The notes under the pieces were generated by a model. It ran no database searches. It was not told the DNA's origin and saw only the letters and a list, made by a program, of their open reading frames with translations. Below are positions 42,178 through 50,176 of a stretch of DNA of 64,000 nt, piece by piece. The DNA is from Nonomuraea jabiensis (GTDB taxonomy: Bacteria; Actinomycetota; Actinomycetes; Streptosporangiales; Streptosporangiaceae), in contig NZ_JACHMB010000001.1 of NCBI RefSeq assembly GCF_014204795.1, positions 7,948,501-8,012,500 on the forward strand. Direction: 5' to 3'. How positions within the stretch are numbered: position 1 is the first letter of the stretch; the number at the start of each line of letters is the position of its first letter. Both the position numbers and the translations under genes were made by a program.

Positions 42178-44508
42178 ATGAGGGGCCAGGTACCAATCGA
42201 CAAGTGGCGGGACGCGCGGCTGACTGCCGCCGAGCGGGCCGAGGCGCTCATCCCGCTCATGACGCTGGAAGAGAAGGTCGCCCAGCTCGTGGGCGTCTGG
42301 GTGGGCGCCGACGCGTCAGGGGGAGGCGTCGCCCCGCACCAGGCCGACATGGCGGGAGTGGAGTGGAGCGACGTCATCGCCCACGGGCTGGGCCAGCTGA
42401 CCCGCCCGTTCGGCACGGCGCCGGTCGATCCCGTCGCCGGCGCGCGCTCGCTGGCCGCCTCGCAGGCCCAGATCGTGGCCGCCAGCAGGTTCGGGATCCC
42501 GGCCCAGGTCCACGAGGAGTGCCTGACCGGATTCGCCGCCTGGCGGGCGACGGTGTACCCGGCGCCGCTGAGCTGGGGCGCCTCCTTCGACCCCGAGCTG
42601 ATCGAGGAGGTGGCCGGGCGGATCGGCCGGTCCATGCGGGCCGCCGGCGTCCACCAGGGCCTGGCCCCGGTCCTCGACGTCACCCGCGACTACCGCTGGG
42701 GCCGTACCGAGGAGACGATCGGCGAGGACCCCTACCTGGTGGGGACGGTCGGCGCGGCCTACGTGCGCGGGATCGAGGGGGCGGGCGTCGTCGCCACCCT
42801 GAAGCACTTCGCCGGCTACTCCGCCTCCCGGGGCGGCCGCAACCTCGCCCCCGCCCACATGGGAGTCAGGGAACTGGCGGACGTGATCCTGCCGCCGTTC
42901 GAGATGGCCCTGCGCCTGGGCGGCGCCCGGTCGGTGATGAACTCCTACGCCGAGATCGACGGCGTCCCCGTCGCGGCCGACGAGGACCTGCTCACCGGGC
43001 TGCTGCGCGAGGAGTGGGGGTTCGCGGGCACGGTGGTCGCCGACTACTTCTCCATCCGGTTCCTGCACAAGCTGCACGGCGTCGCGGCGGAGGCCGCGGA
43101 CGCGGCCGGGCTCGCGCTGCGGGCCGGGATCGACGTCGAGCTGCCCACGGTCGACACCTTCGGCCCCCCGCTGATCGAGGCCGTGAAGTCGGGACAGGTC
43201 GACGAGGCGCTCATCGACCGCGCGCTGACCCGGGTGCTGGCGCAGAAGGCCGAGCTCGGGCTGCTCGACGAGGACTGGCGGCCGCTGCCCGGCGACGCCG
43301 CCGACGTGCGGCTCGACGACGAGGAGAGCCAGGAGCTCGCGCTGCGCCTGGCGCGCGAGGCGATCGTGCTGGTGCGCAACACCGGCGGCGTCCTGCCGCT
43401 CGCCCCGGGCCGGCGGGTGGCGCTCGTGGGTCCGGTGGCCGACGACCCGATGGCGATGCTCGGCTGCTACGCCTTCCCCGCGCACGTGGGCCCGCACCCC
43501 GAGCACGGGCTCGGGCTCGACCTGCCGTCGCTGCGCGAGGCGCTCGGCGCGCTGGTCCCGGATCTCGCGTACGAGCCGGGCTGCGAGATCACCGGCGACG
43601 ACACCTCCGGGATCGCGGCGGCCGTCGCCGCGGCGGCGGAGAGCGACGTGTGCGTGCTCGCCGTCGGCGACCGGGCGGGGCTGTTCGGGCGCGGCACCTC
43701 CGGCGAGGGCTGCGACGCCGCCGACCTGCGCCTGCCGGGCGTGCAGTCCGAGCTGGTCCGGGCGGTGCTCGCGACCGGCACCCCGGTGGTCCTGGTGCTG
43801 CTGGCCGGGCGGCCGTACGCGCTGGGCCCGGAGTTCGACGCGGCCGCGGCCGTCGTCTACGGCTTCTTCCCCGGCCAGCGGGGCGGCCAGGCGCTGGCGG
43901 AGGTGCTCACCGGCGCCGTCAACCCGACCGGCCGCCTGCCGGTCAGCGTGCCGCGCGACGCCGGCGGCCTGCCCGCCACCTACCTGTCGCCGTGGCTCGG
44001 CCACCGCACGGAGGTGTCGTCGGTGGACCCGACGCCCGCGTACTCGTTCGGGCACGGGCTGAGCTACACCACGTTCGAGTGGGAGCCCCTCGACACGGGC
44101 GCGGCCGAGTGGCCGGTGGACGGCGAGGTCACCGTCGGAGTGAACGTCCGCAACACCGGATCGCGGGCCGGCGCCGAGGTCGTCCAGCTCTACCTGCACG
44201 ACCCGGTCGCGCAGACCACCAGGCCCGTGGTGCGGCTGGTCGGCTACGCCCGCGTCCCGCTGGAGGCCGGGCAGGCCGCACGCGTGGAGTTCACCGTCCC
44301 GGCCGACGCCGCCTCGTTCACCGGCGTGCGCGGCCGGCGCATCGTCGAGCCCGGCGACGTCGAGCTGCGCTTCGGGCGCTCCAGCGGGGACGCCGAGACA
44401 GGCGGCGTGGCGGCCGTGCCGCTGCGCCTGACCGGCGCCGAGCGCGAGCTCGGGCACGACAGGAACCTGCTGGTCACGGCTCGTATCACACGGGAAGGAG
44501 CGGGATGA
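42178..44508 (+). CDS. Glycoside hydrolase family 3 (beta-glucosidase/beta-xylosidase)
   Basis: This 776-residue GH3 enzyme cleaves terminal beta-linked glucose or xylose from oligosaccharides. The TIM-barrel domain contains GRTEETIGEDPYLVG and LKHFAGY (Lys-His), with nucleophile Asp289 in VVADYF. The second domain carries the likely acid/base Glu510 in GTSGEGCDAADL. A fibronectin-like third domain follows SFGHGLSYTTFEW, a normal GH3 layout. There is no signal peptide, so it acts in the cytoplasm on sugars brought in by the importer encoded next. The importer permease starts inside its stop codon (ATGA). The neighbouring GH67 gene favours a xylo-oligosaccharide substrate. Confidence 0.92.
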   Translation: MRGQVPIDKWRDARLTAAERAEALIPLMTLEEKVAQLVGVWVGADASGGGVAPHQADMAGVEWSDVIAHGLGQLTRPFGTAPVDPVAGARSLAASQAQIVAASRFGIPAQVHEECLTGFAAWRATVYPAPLSWGASFDPELIEEVAGRIGRSMRAAGVHQGLAPVLDVTRDYRWGRTEETIGEDPYLVGTVGAAYVRGIEGAGVVATLKHFAGYSASRGGRNLAPAHMGVRELADVILPPFEMALRLGGARSVMNSYAEIDGVPVAADEDLLTGLLREEWGFAGTVVADYFSIRFLHKLHGVAAEAADAAGLALRAGIDVELPTVDTFGPPLIEAVKSGQVDEALIDRALTRVLAQKAELGLLDEDWRPLPGDAADVRLDDEESQELALRLAREAIVLVRNTGGVLPLAPGRRVALVGPVADDPMAMLGCYAFPAHVGPHPEHGLGLDLPSLREALGALVPDLAYEPGCEITGDDTSGIAAAVAAAAESDVCVLAVGDRAGLFGRGTSGEGCDAADLRLPGVQSELVRAVLATGTPVVLVLLAGRPYALGPEFDAAAAVVYGFFPGQRGGQALAEVLTGAVNPTGRLPVSVPRDAGGLPATYLSPWLGHRTEVSSVDPTPAYSFGHGLSYTTFEWEPLDTGAAEWPVDGEVTVGVNVRNTGSRAGAEVVQLYLHDPVAQTTRPVVRLVGYARVPLEAGQAARVEFTVPADAASFTGVRGRRIVEPGDVELRFGRSSGDAETGGVAAVPLRLTGAERELGHDRNLLVTARITREGAG

Positions 44509-45488
44509 GCACAACGTCGTTGGACAATCCGCCGCGAGACGTGCGGGCGGCGGGGCCGGCGCCCGGCCGGCGCAGACGGACCAAGCCCGGCACGTGGCGG
44601 CATGCGATCCGCCGCGACTGGCAGCTGTACTCGCTGGCGATCCTGCCGCTGCTGTTCTTCGCGATCTTCCGGTACCTCCCGATGCTCGGCAACGTGATCG
44701 CCTTCCGCAAGTTCGAGCCCGGCGGCAGCATCTTCGGCGAGTCCTGGGTGGGCCTGCGGTACGTGAAGATGTTCCTGAACGACCCGTCGTTCTGGACCGT
44801 GTTCACCAACACGCTCGTCCTCGGCGCGCTGACCCTGCTGTTCTGCTTCCCGCTGCCGATCGTGCTGGCGCTGCTGCTCAACGAGGTGCGCAACCGGCGC
44901 GTGAAGCGGTTCCTGCAGTCGGTGTCCTACCTGCCGCACTTCCTGTCGATGGTCATCGTGGCCGGCATCGTCATGCAGATGCTGGCCATCGACGGGCCGG
45001 TGAACCAGATCGTCAAGGTGTTCGGCGGGGAGCCCACCGCGTTCCTGCAGAAACCGGAGTGGTTCCGTACGATCTTCGTCTCGTCGGAGGTCTGGCAGAC
45101 CGTCGGCTGGGGCACCATCCTCTACCTGGCCGCCCTGACCACCATCGACGAGCAGCTCTACGAGGCGGCCCGGATGGACGGCGCCGGCCGGTGGCGGCAG
45201 ATCTGGCACGTCACCCTGCCGGGCATCCGGCCGACGGCGGTCACGCTGCTGATCCTCAACATCGGCACGTTCATGGCCGTGGGCTTCGAGAAGGTCCTGC
45301 TGCTGTACAACCCGCTGACCTATCCGACCGCGGACGTGATCTCCACGTACCTGTACCGGATGGGCGTGGAGTCCAGCAACCTGAGCTACGCCGCCGCGAT
45401 CGGCCTGTTCGAGGCCCTGGTCGGCGTGGTGCTGATCCTCTCGGCGAACCTGATCTCCCGCCGCACAGTAGGGACGAGCCTGTGGTGA
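44505..45488 (+). CDS. Oligosaccharide ABC transporter permease (LplB type)
   Basis: This is a 327-residue permease with six helices after a basic N-terminus. The LplB-type features are IFRYLPMLGNVIAFRKFEPGGSI-like residues near 50-75 and the EAA loop EQLYEAARMDGAGRWRQIWHVTLPGIRP (about 215-242), which docks on the ATPase. No ATPase gene is present in this locus; importers of this class usually share an MsmK-type ATPase encoded elsewhere. It is translationally coupled to the GH3 gene upstream and the second permease downstream. Confidence 0.92.
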   Translation: MSTTSLDNPPRDVRAAGPAPGRRRRTKPGTWRHAIRRDWQLYSLAILPLLFFAIFRYLPMLGNVIAFRKFEPGGSIFGESWVGLRYVKMFLNDPSFWTVFTNTLVLGALTLLFCFPLPIVLALLLNEVRNRRVKRFLQSVSYLPHFLSMVIVAGIVMQMLAIDGPVNQIVKVFGGEPTAFLQKPEWFRTIFVSSEVWQTVGWGTILYLAALTTIDEQLYEAARMDGAGRWRQIWHVTLPGIRPTAVTLLILNIGTFMAVGFEKVLLLYNPLTYPTADVISTYLYRMGVESSNLSYAAAIGLFEALVGVVLILSANLISRRTVGTSLW

Positions 45489-46360
45489 CCATCGAGAAGA
45501 CCCGTGGCTACCGCGCCTTCCAGGTGGTCAACGCCGTCATCCTGACCGGCGTCGTGATCGTGACGCTCTACCCCTTCCTCAACATCCTCGCCCGCTCGTT
45601 CAGCGAGGAGCGCTACATCGTCGGCGGGCAGGTCAACCTCATCCCGCGCGGGTTCAACATCACGACCTACAAGCTCGTGGTGTCGGACTCGATGTTCTGG
45701 ACGAACTACGGCAACACGATTGTCTACACCGTCGTGGCCACGGCGATCGCCATGCTGCTGACGACGTGCTACGCGTACGTGCTGTCCAAGAAGCACCTCA
45801 AGGGCCGCACGTTCCTGATCTGGGTCGCCGTCTTCACCATGATCTTCTCCGGCGGCCTGATCCCCAACTACGTGCTGGTCAACGGCCTCGGGCTGACCAA
45901 CTCCATCTGGGCCATCGTCCTGCCCAACGCCATCAGCGTCTTCAACCTCCTGGTCATGAAGGCCTTCTTCGAGGGCCTGCCGCACGAGCTGGAGGAGGCC
46001 GCCGCCATCGACGGCCTGAACACCTACGGCGTCCTGTGGCGGGTGGTGCTGCCGCTGTCGAAGGCGGTCATCGCCACGATGGTGCTGTTCTACGCGGTCT
46101 CGTTCTGGAACTCGTGGTTCACGGCGTTCCTCTACCTGAACAAGACCGACATGTTCCCGGTGACCATCTACCTGCGCAACCTCATCGCGGGCGCCACCGG
46201 GGCCGAGTCCGCGGGCGCGTCGCTCAGCGAGGCCTCGGCGGCGGCGGCCAACATCCAGTCGGTGACGATCATGCTCACCGTCCTCCCCATCCTGGCGGTC
46301 TACCCGTTCGTGCAGAGGTACTTCGTCTCGGGCGTCATGCTCGGCGCGGTCAAGGGTTAA
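45485..46360 (+). CDS. Oligosaccharide ABC transporter permease (YtcP type)
   Basis: This is the partner permease, 291 residues and six helices. YtcP-type features are LYPFLNILARSFSEERYIVGGQVNLIPRGF near the start and the EAA loop ELEEAAAIDGLNTYGVLWRVVLPLSK (about 180-205). The GTG start overlaps the preceding stop (GTGA). It is followed after 27 bases by the binding-lipoprotein gene. In Paenibacillus the LplA/YtcP/LplB set imports aldouronates, which fits the alpha-glucuronidase gene nearby. Confidence 0.92.
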   Translation: MTIEKTRGYRAFQVVNAVILTGVVIVTLYPFLNILARSFSEERYIVGGQVNLIPRGFNITTYKLVVSDSMFWTNYGNTIVYTVVATAIAMLLTTCYAYVLSKKHLKGRTFLIWVAVFTMIFSGGLIPNYVLVNGLGLTNSIWAIVLPNAISVFNLLVMKAFFEGLPHELEEAAAIDGLNTYGVLWRVVLPLSKAVIATMVLFYAVSFWNSWFTAFLYLNKTDMFPVTIYLRNLIAGATGAESAGASLSEASAAAANIQSVTIMLTVLPILAVYPFVQRYFVSGVMLGAVKG

Positions 46361-46387
46361 CCACTGTCCACCCGAAAGGATCCCCCC

Positions 46388-48025
46388 ATGCAGCACATCT
46401 CCCGCCGTCAGGCACTCCTCGGGCTGGGTGCGCTCACTCTTGCCGTCGCCGGCTGCGGCGAGGACGAGGCTCCGAAGAAGGCCGCCGACGTGTCCGCGAA
46501 CAAGGCGGGCGCGATGGCCAACTACGGCGTCAACCAGCAGTTCAAGGCCACCGAGCCGATCTCGTTCGACGTGCTCTACAACAACCACCCGTTCTACCCG
46601 GACAAGAGCGACTGGCTGTTCTGGCAGGAGCTGACCAAGCGGACCAACGTGACGCTCAAGCCGGTCGAGGTGCCGCTCAGCGACTACGACAAGAAGCGCG
46701 GCCTGCTGGTGGGCTCCGGGCAGGCCCCGCTCATCATCCCGAAGACCTACCACCCGGCCGAGGAGGCGTTCGTCTCCTCCGGCGCCATCCTGCCGGTCAG
46801 CGACTACTTCGACCTGATGCCCAACTTCAAGGACAAGGTCGCCAAGTGGAAGATGGAGGCGGAGCTGGACACGCTGCGCCAGGCCGACGGCCGCATCTAC
46901 CTGCTGCCCGGCCTCCACGAGGAGGTCTGGGTCGACTACTCCCTGGCGGTGCGGACCGACATCCTGGAGAAGCACAAGCTGGCGGTCCCGAAGACCTGGG
47001 ACGAGCTGTACGAAGTGCTCAAGGCGCTGAAGAAGGAATATCCGGACCTCTACCCGATGACCGACCGGTTCGGCGTCCCCACGCCGGGCGGCAACCTGTT
47101 CAAGCTCGTCGCCCAGGCCTACGGCGCCAAGGGCGGCTGGGAGTACCAGCACGCGACCTTCGACTCCACGGCCGGCAAGTTCGTCTACACCGGCGCGATG
47201 CCGCAGTACAAGCAGATGCTGGAGTACCTGGCCAAGCTGGTGAAGGAGAAGCTGCTCGACCCGGAGAGCTTCACCCAGCAGGACGAGCAGGCCAAGCAGA
47301 AGTTCAACTCCGGCAAGTCGTTCGTGATCAGCGCGAACGCGCAGTCGATCGTCAACGACTACCGCCCGACGCTGACCAAGCTCGTCCCCGGCGCGAAGGT
47401 CGCCAAGATCCCGGTGCTCATGGGCCCGGTCGGCGACTACAAGATCGGCACCCGGCTCGAGAACGGCGTCATGATCTCCAAGAAGGCGCTGGAGAACAAG
47501 AACTTCGTCGCCATGATGCAGTTCATCGACTGGCTCTGGTACTCCGACCAGGGCGAGGAGTTCGCCAAGTGGGGCGTCGAGGGCACCACGTACACCAAGG
47601 ACGCCTCGGGCACCTACAAGATCGCCAAGGACATCGACTTCGTCGGCCTCAACCCCGGCGCGCCCAAGCACCTGCAGAAGGACTTCGGCTTCTCCAACGG
47701 CGTGTTCGCCTACGGCGGCACCACCAAGCTGCTGAACTCCACCTTCTCCGAGGAGGAGGTGGCCTTCCAGGACGTGATGAACGCCAGGAAGCCCTGGCCG
47801 GTCGAGCCGCCGCACCCGTTCAACGACGAGGAGCGCGAGCAGGCCACGCTGTGGGAGACGCCGCTGAAGGACTACGTCACCCAGCAGACGCTCAAGTTCG
47901 TCCTCGGCGAGCGTGACCTCAGCGAGTGGGACGCCTACGTCAAGGAGCTGGAGGGCAAGAACATGACCTCCTACATCAGCCTCGTCAACTCCGCCTACGA
48001 GCGCTTCAAGAAGGACCACGGCTGA
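46388..48025 (+). CDS. Extracellular oligosaccharide-binding lipoprotein (LplA/LipO type)
   Basis: This 545-residue solute-binding lipoprotein delivers an oligosaccharide to the LplB/YtcP permeases. It has a twin-Arg-like N-terminus ISRRQALLGLG and lipobox AVAGC (Cys22). The mature protein is a large type II (cluster D-like) binding protein with PKTWDELYEVLKALKKEYPD, FIDWLWYSDQGEEFAKWGVEGTTY and NPGAPKHLQKDFGFSNG, all typical of LplA. Directly after its stop lies GGGAGAGGAGAGCC, which would have been the ribosome binding site of the next gene but is now cut off from it by an IS element. Confidence 0.93.
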   Translation: MQHISRRQALLGLGALTLAVAGCGEDEAPKKAADVSANKAGAMANYGVNQQFKATEPISFDVLYNNHPFYPDKSDWLFWQELTKRTNVTLKPVEVPLSDYDKKRGLLVGSGQAPLIIPKTYHPAEEAFVSSGAILPVSDYFDLMPNFKDKVAKWKMEAELDTLRQADGRIYLLPGLHEEVWVDYSLAVRTDILEKHKLAVPKTWDELYEVLKALKKEYPDLYPMTDRFGVPTPGGNLFKLVAQAYGAKGGWEYQHATFDSTAGKFVYTGAMPQYKQMLEYLAKLVKEKLLDPESFTQQDEQAKQKFNSGKSFVISANAQSIVNDYRPTLTKLVPGAKVAKIPVLMGPVGDYKIGTRLENGVMISKKALENKNFVAMMQFIDWLWYSDQGEEFAKWGVEGTTYTKDASGTYKIAKDIDFVGLNPGAPKHLQKDFGFSNGVFAYGGTTKLLNSTFSEEEVAFQDVMNARKPWPVEPPHPFNDEEREQATLWETPLKDYVTQQTLKFVLGERDLSEWDAYVKELEGKNMTSYISLVNSAYERFKKDHG

Positions 48026-48027
48026 CG

Positions 48028-48170
48028 GTCCTGGGAGAGGAGAGCCGTTGACTTCCTCTCCCTCCAAAGCGAGGGGAGTCCAACCCTCACGGGTTGGGCT
48101 TCCTGCTTCACCACCGATCGCCCGCGGAGGAGAACTCCTCTTGAGGTCTTACATCAGCTCCACAGGCGTT
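48028..48170 (-). ncRNA. Probable omega RNA (reRNA) at the right end of the TnpB element
   Basis: The stretch after the tnpB stop has the features of an omega RNA scaffold: a GAGGAG/CTCCTC hairpin (48127-48140), a second hairpin CCAACCC/GGGTTGG (48080-48097), and a terminal C-rich/G-rich fold ending GAGGAAGTCAA at the element edge. In TnpB systems the guide is the sequence just past this edge; here it would begin CGGCTCTCCTCTCCC on the minus strand (from 48047 down). The folding is read by eye and the RNA is inferred from family knowledge. Confidence 0.6.
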
Positions 48171-49426
48171 TCAGCTCTCCGCAAGCCCGGCGGCGAGCAC
48201 GTTCTTGGCAGCGTTGACATCCCGATCGTGAACCACACCACAGGCACATGTCCACTCCCGGATGGTCAGCGGCATGCTCCCGGCCAGCGCGCCGCACGCC
48301 GAACACAGCTTGGAGGAGGGAAACCATCGGTCCACCGCCACCAACGTCCGCCCATACCAGGCGGCCTTGTACTCCAGCATCGAGCGCAACTCTCGCCAAC
48401 TCGCGTCGGAGATGGCGCGGGCAAAGCGGTGGTTTCTGACCATGTTCCGGACGGTCAGGTCCTCCACGGCGATCACTTGGTTCTCGCGAACAAGCCGGGT
48501 GGACAGTTTGTGCAGAAAATCGCGGCGCCGGTCGGCAATCCGCGCGTGCACGCGAGCCGCCTTGAGCCGGGCCTTGGCTCGGTTGTTCGACCTTTCCGTC
48601 TTTCGGGAGACCTCACGCTGGGCCTTGGCGAGCTTGCGCCGGTCGCGGCGTTCATGTCGGGGATTGACGATCTTCTCGCCGGTGGAAAGCGTGACCAGCG
48701 CAGTGATCCCCGCGTCCACCCCTACAGGGGTCTCCACTGGGGGCAGTGGGGAGATCCTCTCCTCCACCAGGATCGACACGAACCAGCGGCCAGCCGCATC
48801 GCGGGAAACATTGACCGTGGACGGCTCCGCGCCTTGCGGCAGAGGCCGCGACCACACGATAGCCAAGGGCTGGTCCATCTTCGCCAGCGTGAGCCGGTCG
48901 TCGCGCCAGCGGAACGCGCTGCGGGTGTACTCGGCGCTCGCCCGGGACTTCTTGCGGGACTTGAACGTCGGATACCTGGCCCGCTTGGCGAAGAAGTTCG
49001 CAAACGCTGCTTGCAGGTGTCGCAGTGCCTGCTGGAGCGGAACGCTGGACACCTCGGCAAGGAAGGCCGGCTCGGGGGTCCTCTTCCAGGCTGTAAGCGC
49101 CGCCGAGGACTCCACGTAGGAGACGCGACGGCCCTGCAGGGCATAGGCGCGGGTCCGCTCGTCCAGCGCCTTGTTGTAGACCAGGCGCACGCAGCCGAAC
49201 GTCCGGGCGAGCTCTTCGGCCTGCTCGGAGGTCGGATAAAAGCGGTACTTGTAGGCCCGCTTCACCGGCTGCGTCATGCCTCGCATTCCAAGGCGACATC
49301 GGTTAAGAGCCCTGCTGTTAGCGCGAACGGCGGTCCGCCTTGCGGCGAAACGCCTCGTCCTGCCCTGCTCCACAGGAGTACGATTCCCTCTCCGCCTGAT
49401 GGCGGAGGTTTCCTTGGAGGTATCCG
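48048..49426 (-). mobile_element. TnpB-only IS200/IS605-family insertion sequence (IS1341-like)
   Basis: The element is 1,379 bases long and carries tnpB but no tnpA transposase. Its right end finishes with TCAA on the minus strand, as in IS605-family ends. Its left end holds a CTCCGCC/GGCGGAG hairpin (49390-49407). Removing it joins GAGAGGAGAGCCG directly to ATGAGC, which restores an ideal ribosome binding site and start codon for the DUF624 gene. The target would be TCAT (minus strand), i.e. the start codon itself. A three-base ambiguity (CCG occurs at both edges) remains. No target duplication is seen, as expected for this family. Confidence 0.8.
48171..49277 (-). CDS. tnpB: TnpB RNA-guided nuclease of an IS605-family element
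   Basis: TnpB is an RNA-guided DNA endonuclease, the ancestor of Cas12, which cuts sites matching the guide beside a short target motif and so helps retain its element. The 368-residue protein has an intact RuvC triad: Asp188 in GVDAG, Glu272 in AVEDLTV and Asp353 in HDRDVNAA. It also has the zinc ribbon C325-x2-C328 with C344-x-C346 and the N-terminal wedge KRAYKYRFYPT. A start 32 codons upstream is possible but would run into the left end. Nothing is broken, so it is probably active if expressed. Mobilisation would need a TnpA from elsewhere. Confidence 0.93.
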   Translation of the reverse strand: MTQPVKRAYKYRFYPTSEQAEELARTFGCVRLVYNKALDERTRAYALQGRRVSYVESSAALTAWKRTPEPAFLAEVSSVPLQQALRHLQAAFANFFAKRARYPTFKSRKKSRASAEYTRSAFRWRDDRLTLAKMDQPLAIVWSRPLPQGAEPSTVNVSRDAAGRWFVSILVEERISPLPPVETPVGVDAGITALVTLSTGEKIVNPRHERRDRRKLAKAQREVSRKTERSNNRAKARLKAARVHARIADRRRDFLHKLSTRLVRENQVIAVEDLTVRNMVRNHRFARAISDASWRELRSMLEYKAAWYGRTLVAVDRWFPSSKLCSACGALAGSMPLTIREWTCACGVVHDRDVNAAKNVLAAGLAES

Positions 49427-50113
49427 ATGAGCGAGGTGTCGGCGCGGCGGCGCTTCGGCGAGGGCCCGCTCTCGCGCGCCGCCACGCTGATCTACAGCCT
49501 GCTGGTGGTCGAGGGCCTGTTCCTCGTCGCGACCGCGCCGGGCCTGATCGCGCTGACCCTGCTCGGCGGCGACGCCGCCAACGTGCCGCTGGTGGCGGCC
49601 TGCGCGCTGCCGCTCGGCCCCGCGCTGTCGGCCGCCCTCTACGCGCTGCGCCACCGCAGCCGGGACCTGACCGATCTCCATCCGGCGGCGGCGTTCTGGC
49701 GCGGCTACAAGGCCAACGTGCGCGGCGTGCTGAAGATCTGGGTCCCGTGGCTGGTCGCGCTGGCCGTCGTCGGGACGAACCTGGCGAACTTCGCCGTCGC
49801 CGGCGTCCCGGGGTGGTGGGCGGTGCTGCTCGTGCTCGTCGCGCTGGCGGCGCTGCTGTGGGCCGCCAACGCCCTGGTGATCACGTCGCTGTTCGCGTTC
49901 CGGGCGGTGGACGTGGCGCGGCTGGCGTCGTACTTCCTCATGCGCCACCCGAAGGCCGCCCTCGGCAACGCGTCGCTGCTGATCGTGGCGGGCGGCATCA
50001 CGATGGTCGCCACCGAGCTGGCGCCCGCCCTGCTGGCCTCGGTGTTCGCGGCGGCGCTCCTGTGGAACAGCCGCCCGATGATCGCCGAGGTCCGGGAGCG
50101 CTTCACCGCCTAG
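49427..50113 (+). CDS. DUF624 (YesL-like) membrane protein
   Basis: This is a 228-residue membrane protein of the DUF624/YesL family, with about six helices. Family marks include LIYSLLVVEGLFLVATAPGLIAL and PALSAALYALRHRSRDLTDLHPAAAFWRGYKAN (about residues 68-100). Such genes commonly accompany LplABC-type oligosaccharide importers, so it belonged to the GH3-importer operon upstream. The IS element now separates it by about 1.4 kb. The IS end supplies TTGGAGG six bases before the ATG, so translation may be preserved, but transcription must cross or start in the IS. Its molecular role is unknown. Confidence 0.85.
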   Translation: MSEVSARRRFGEGPLSRAATLIYSLLVVEGLFLVATAPGLIALTLLGGDAANVPLVAACALPLGPALSAALYALRHRSRDLTDLHPAAAFWRGYKANVRGVLKIWVPWLVALAVVGTNLANFAVAGVPGWWAVLLVLVALAALLWAANALVITSLFAFRAVDVARLASYFLMRHPKAALGNASLLIVAGGITMVATELAPALLASVFAAALLWNSRPMIAEVRERFTA

Positions 50114-50176
50114 CCAGTTGCTGTCTCTTCTGTCCCAGATTTCCCAAGATCAACAGATAGTTGTACTTTTCGGACG

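Noticed and set aside
45386..48067. An 893-codon open frame antisense to the LplB/YtcP/LipO genes
   Set aside because: It is a Val/Leu/Asp-rich shadow frame spanning the boundaries of three real genes.
48028..48170. A CRISPR-like repeat array
   Set aside because: The hairpins belong to the IS right end, and there are no regularly spaced direct repeats here or elsewhere in the window.
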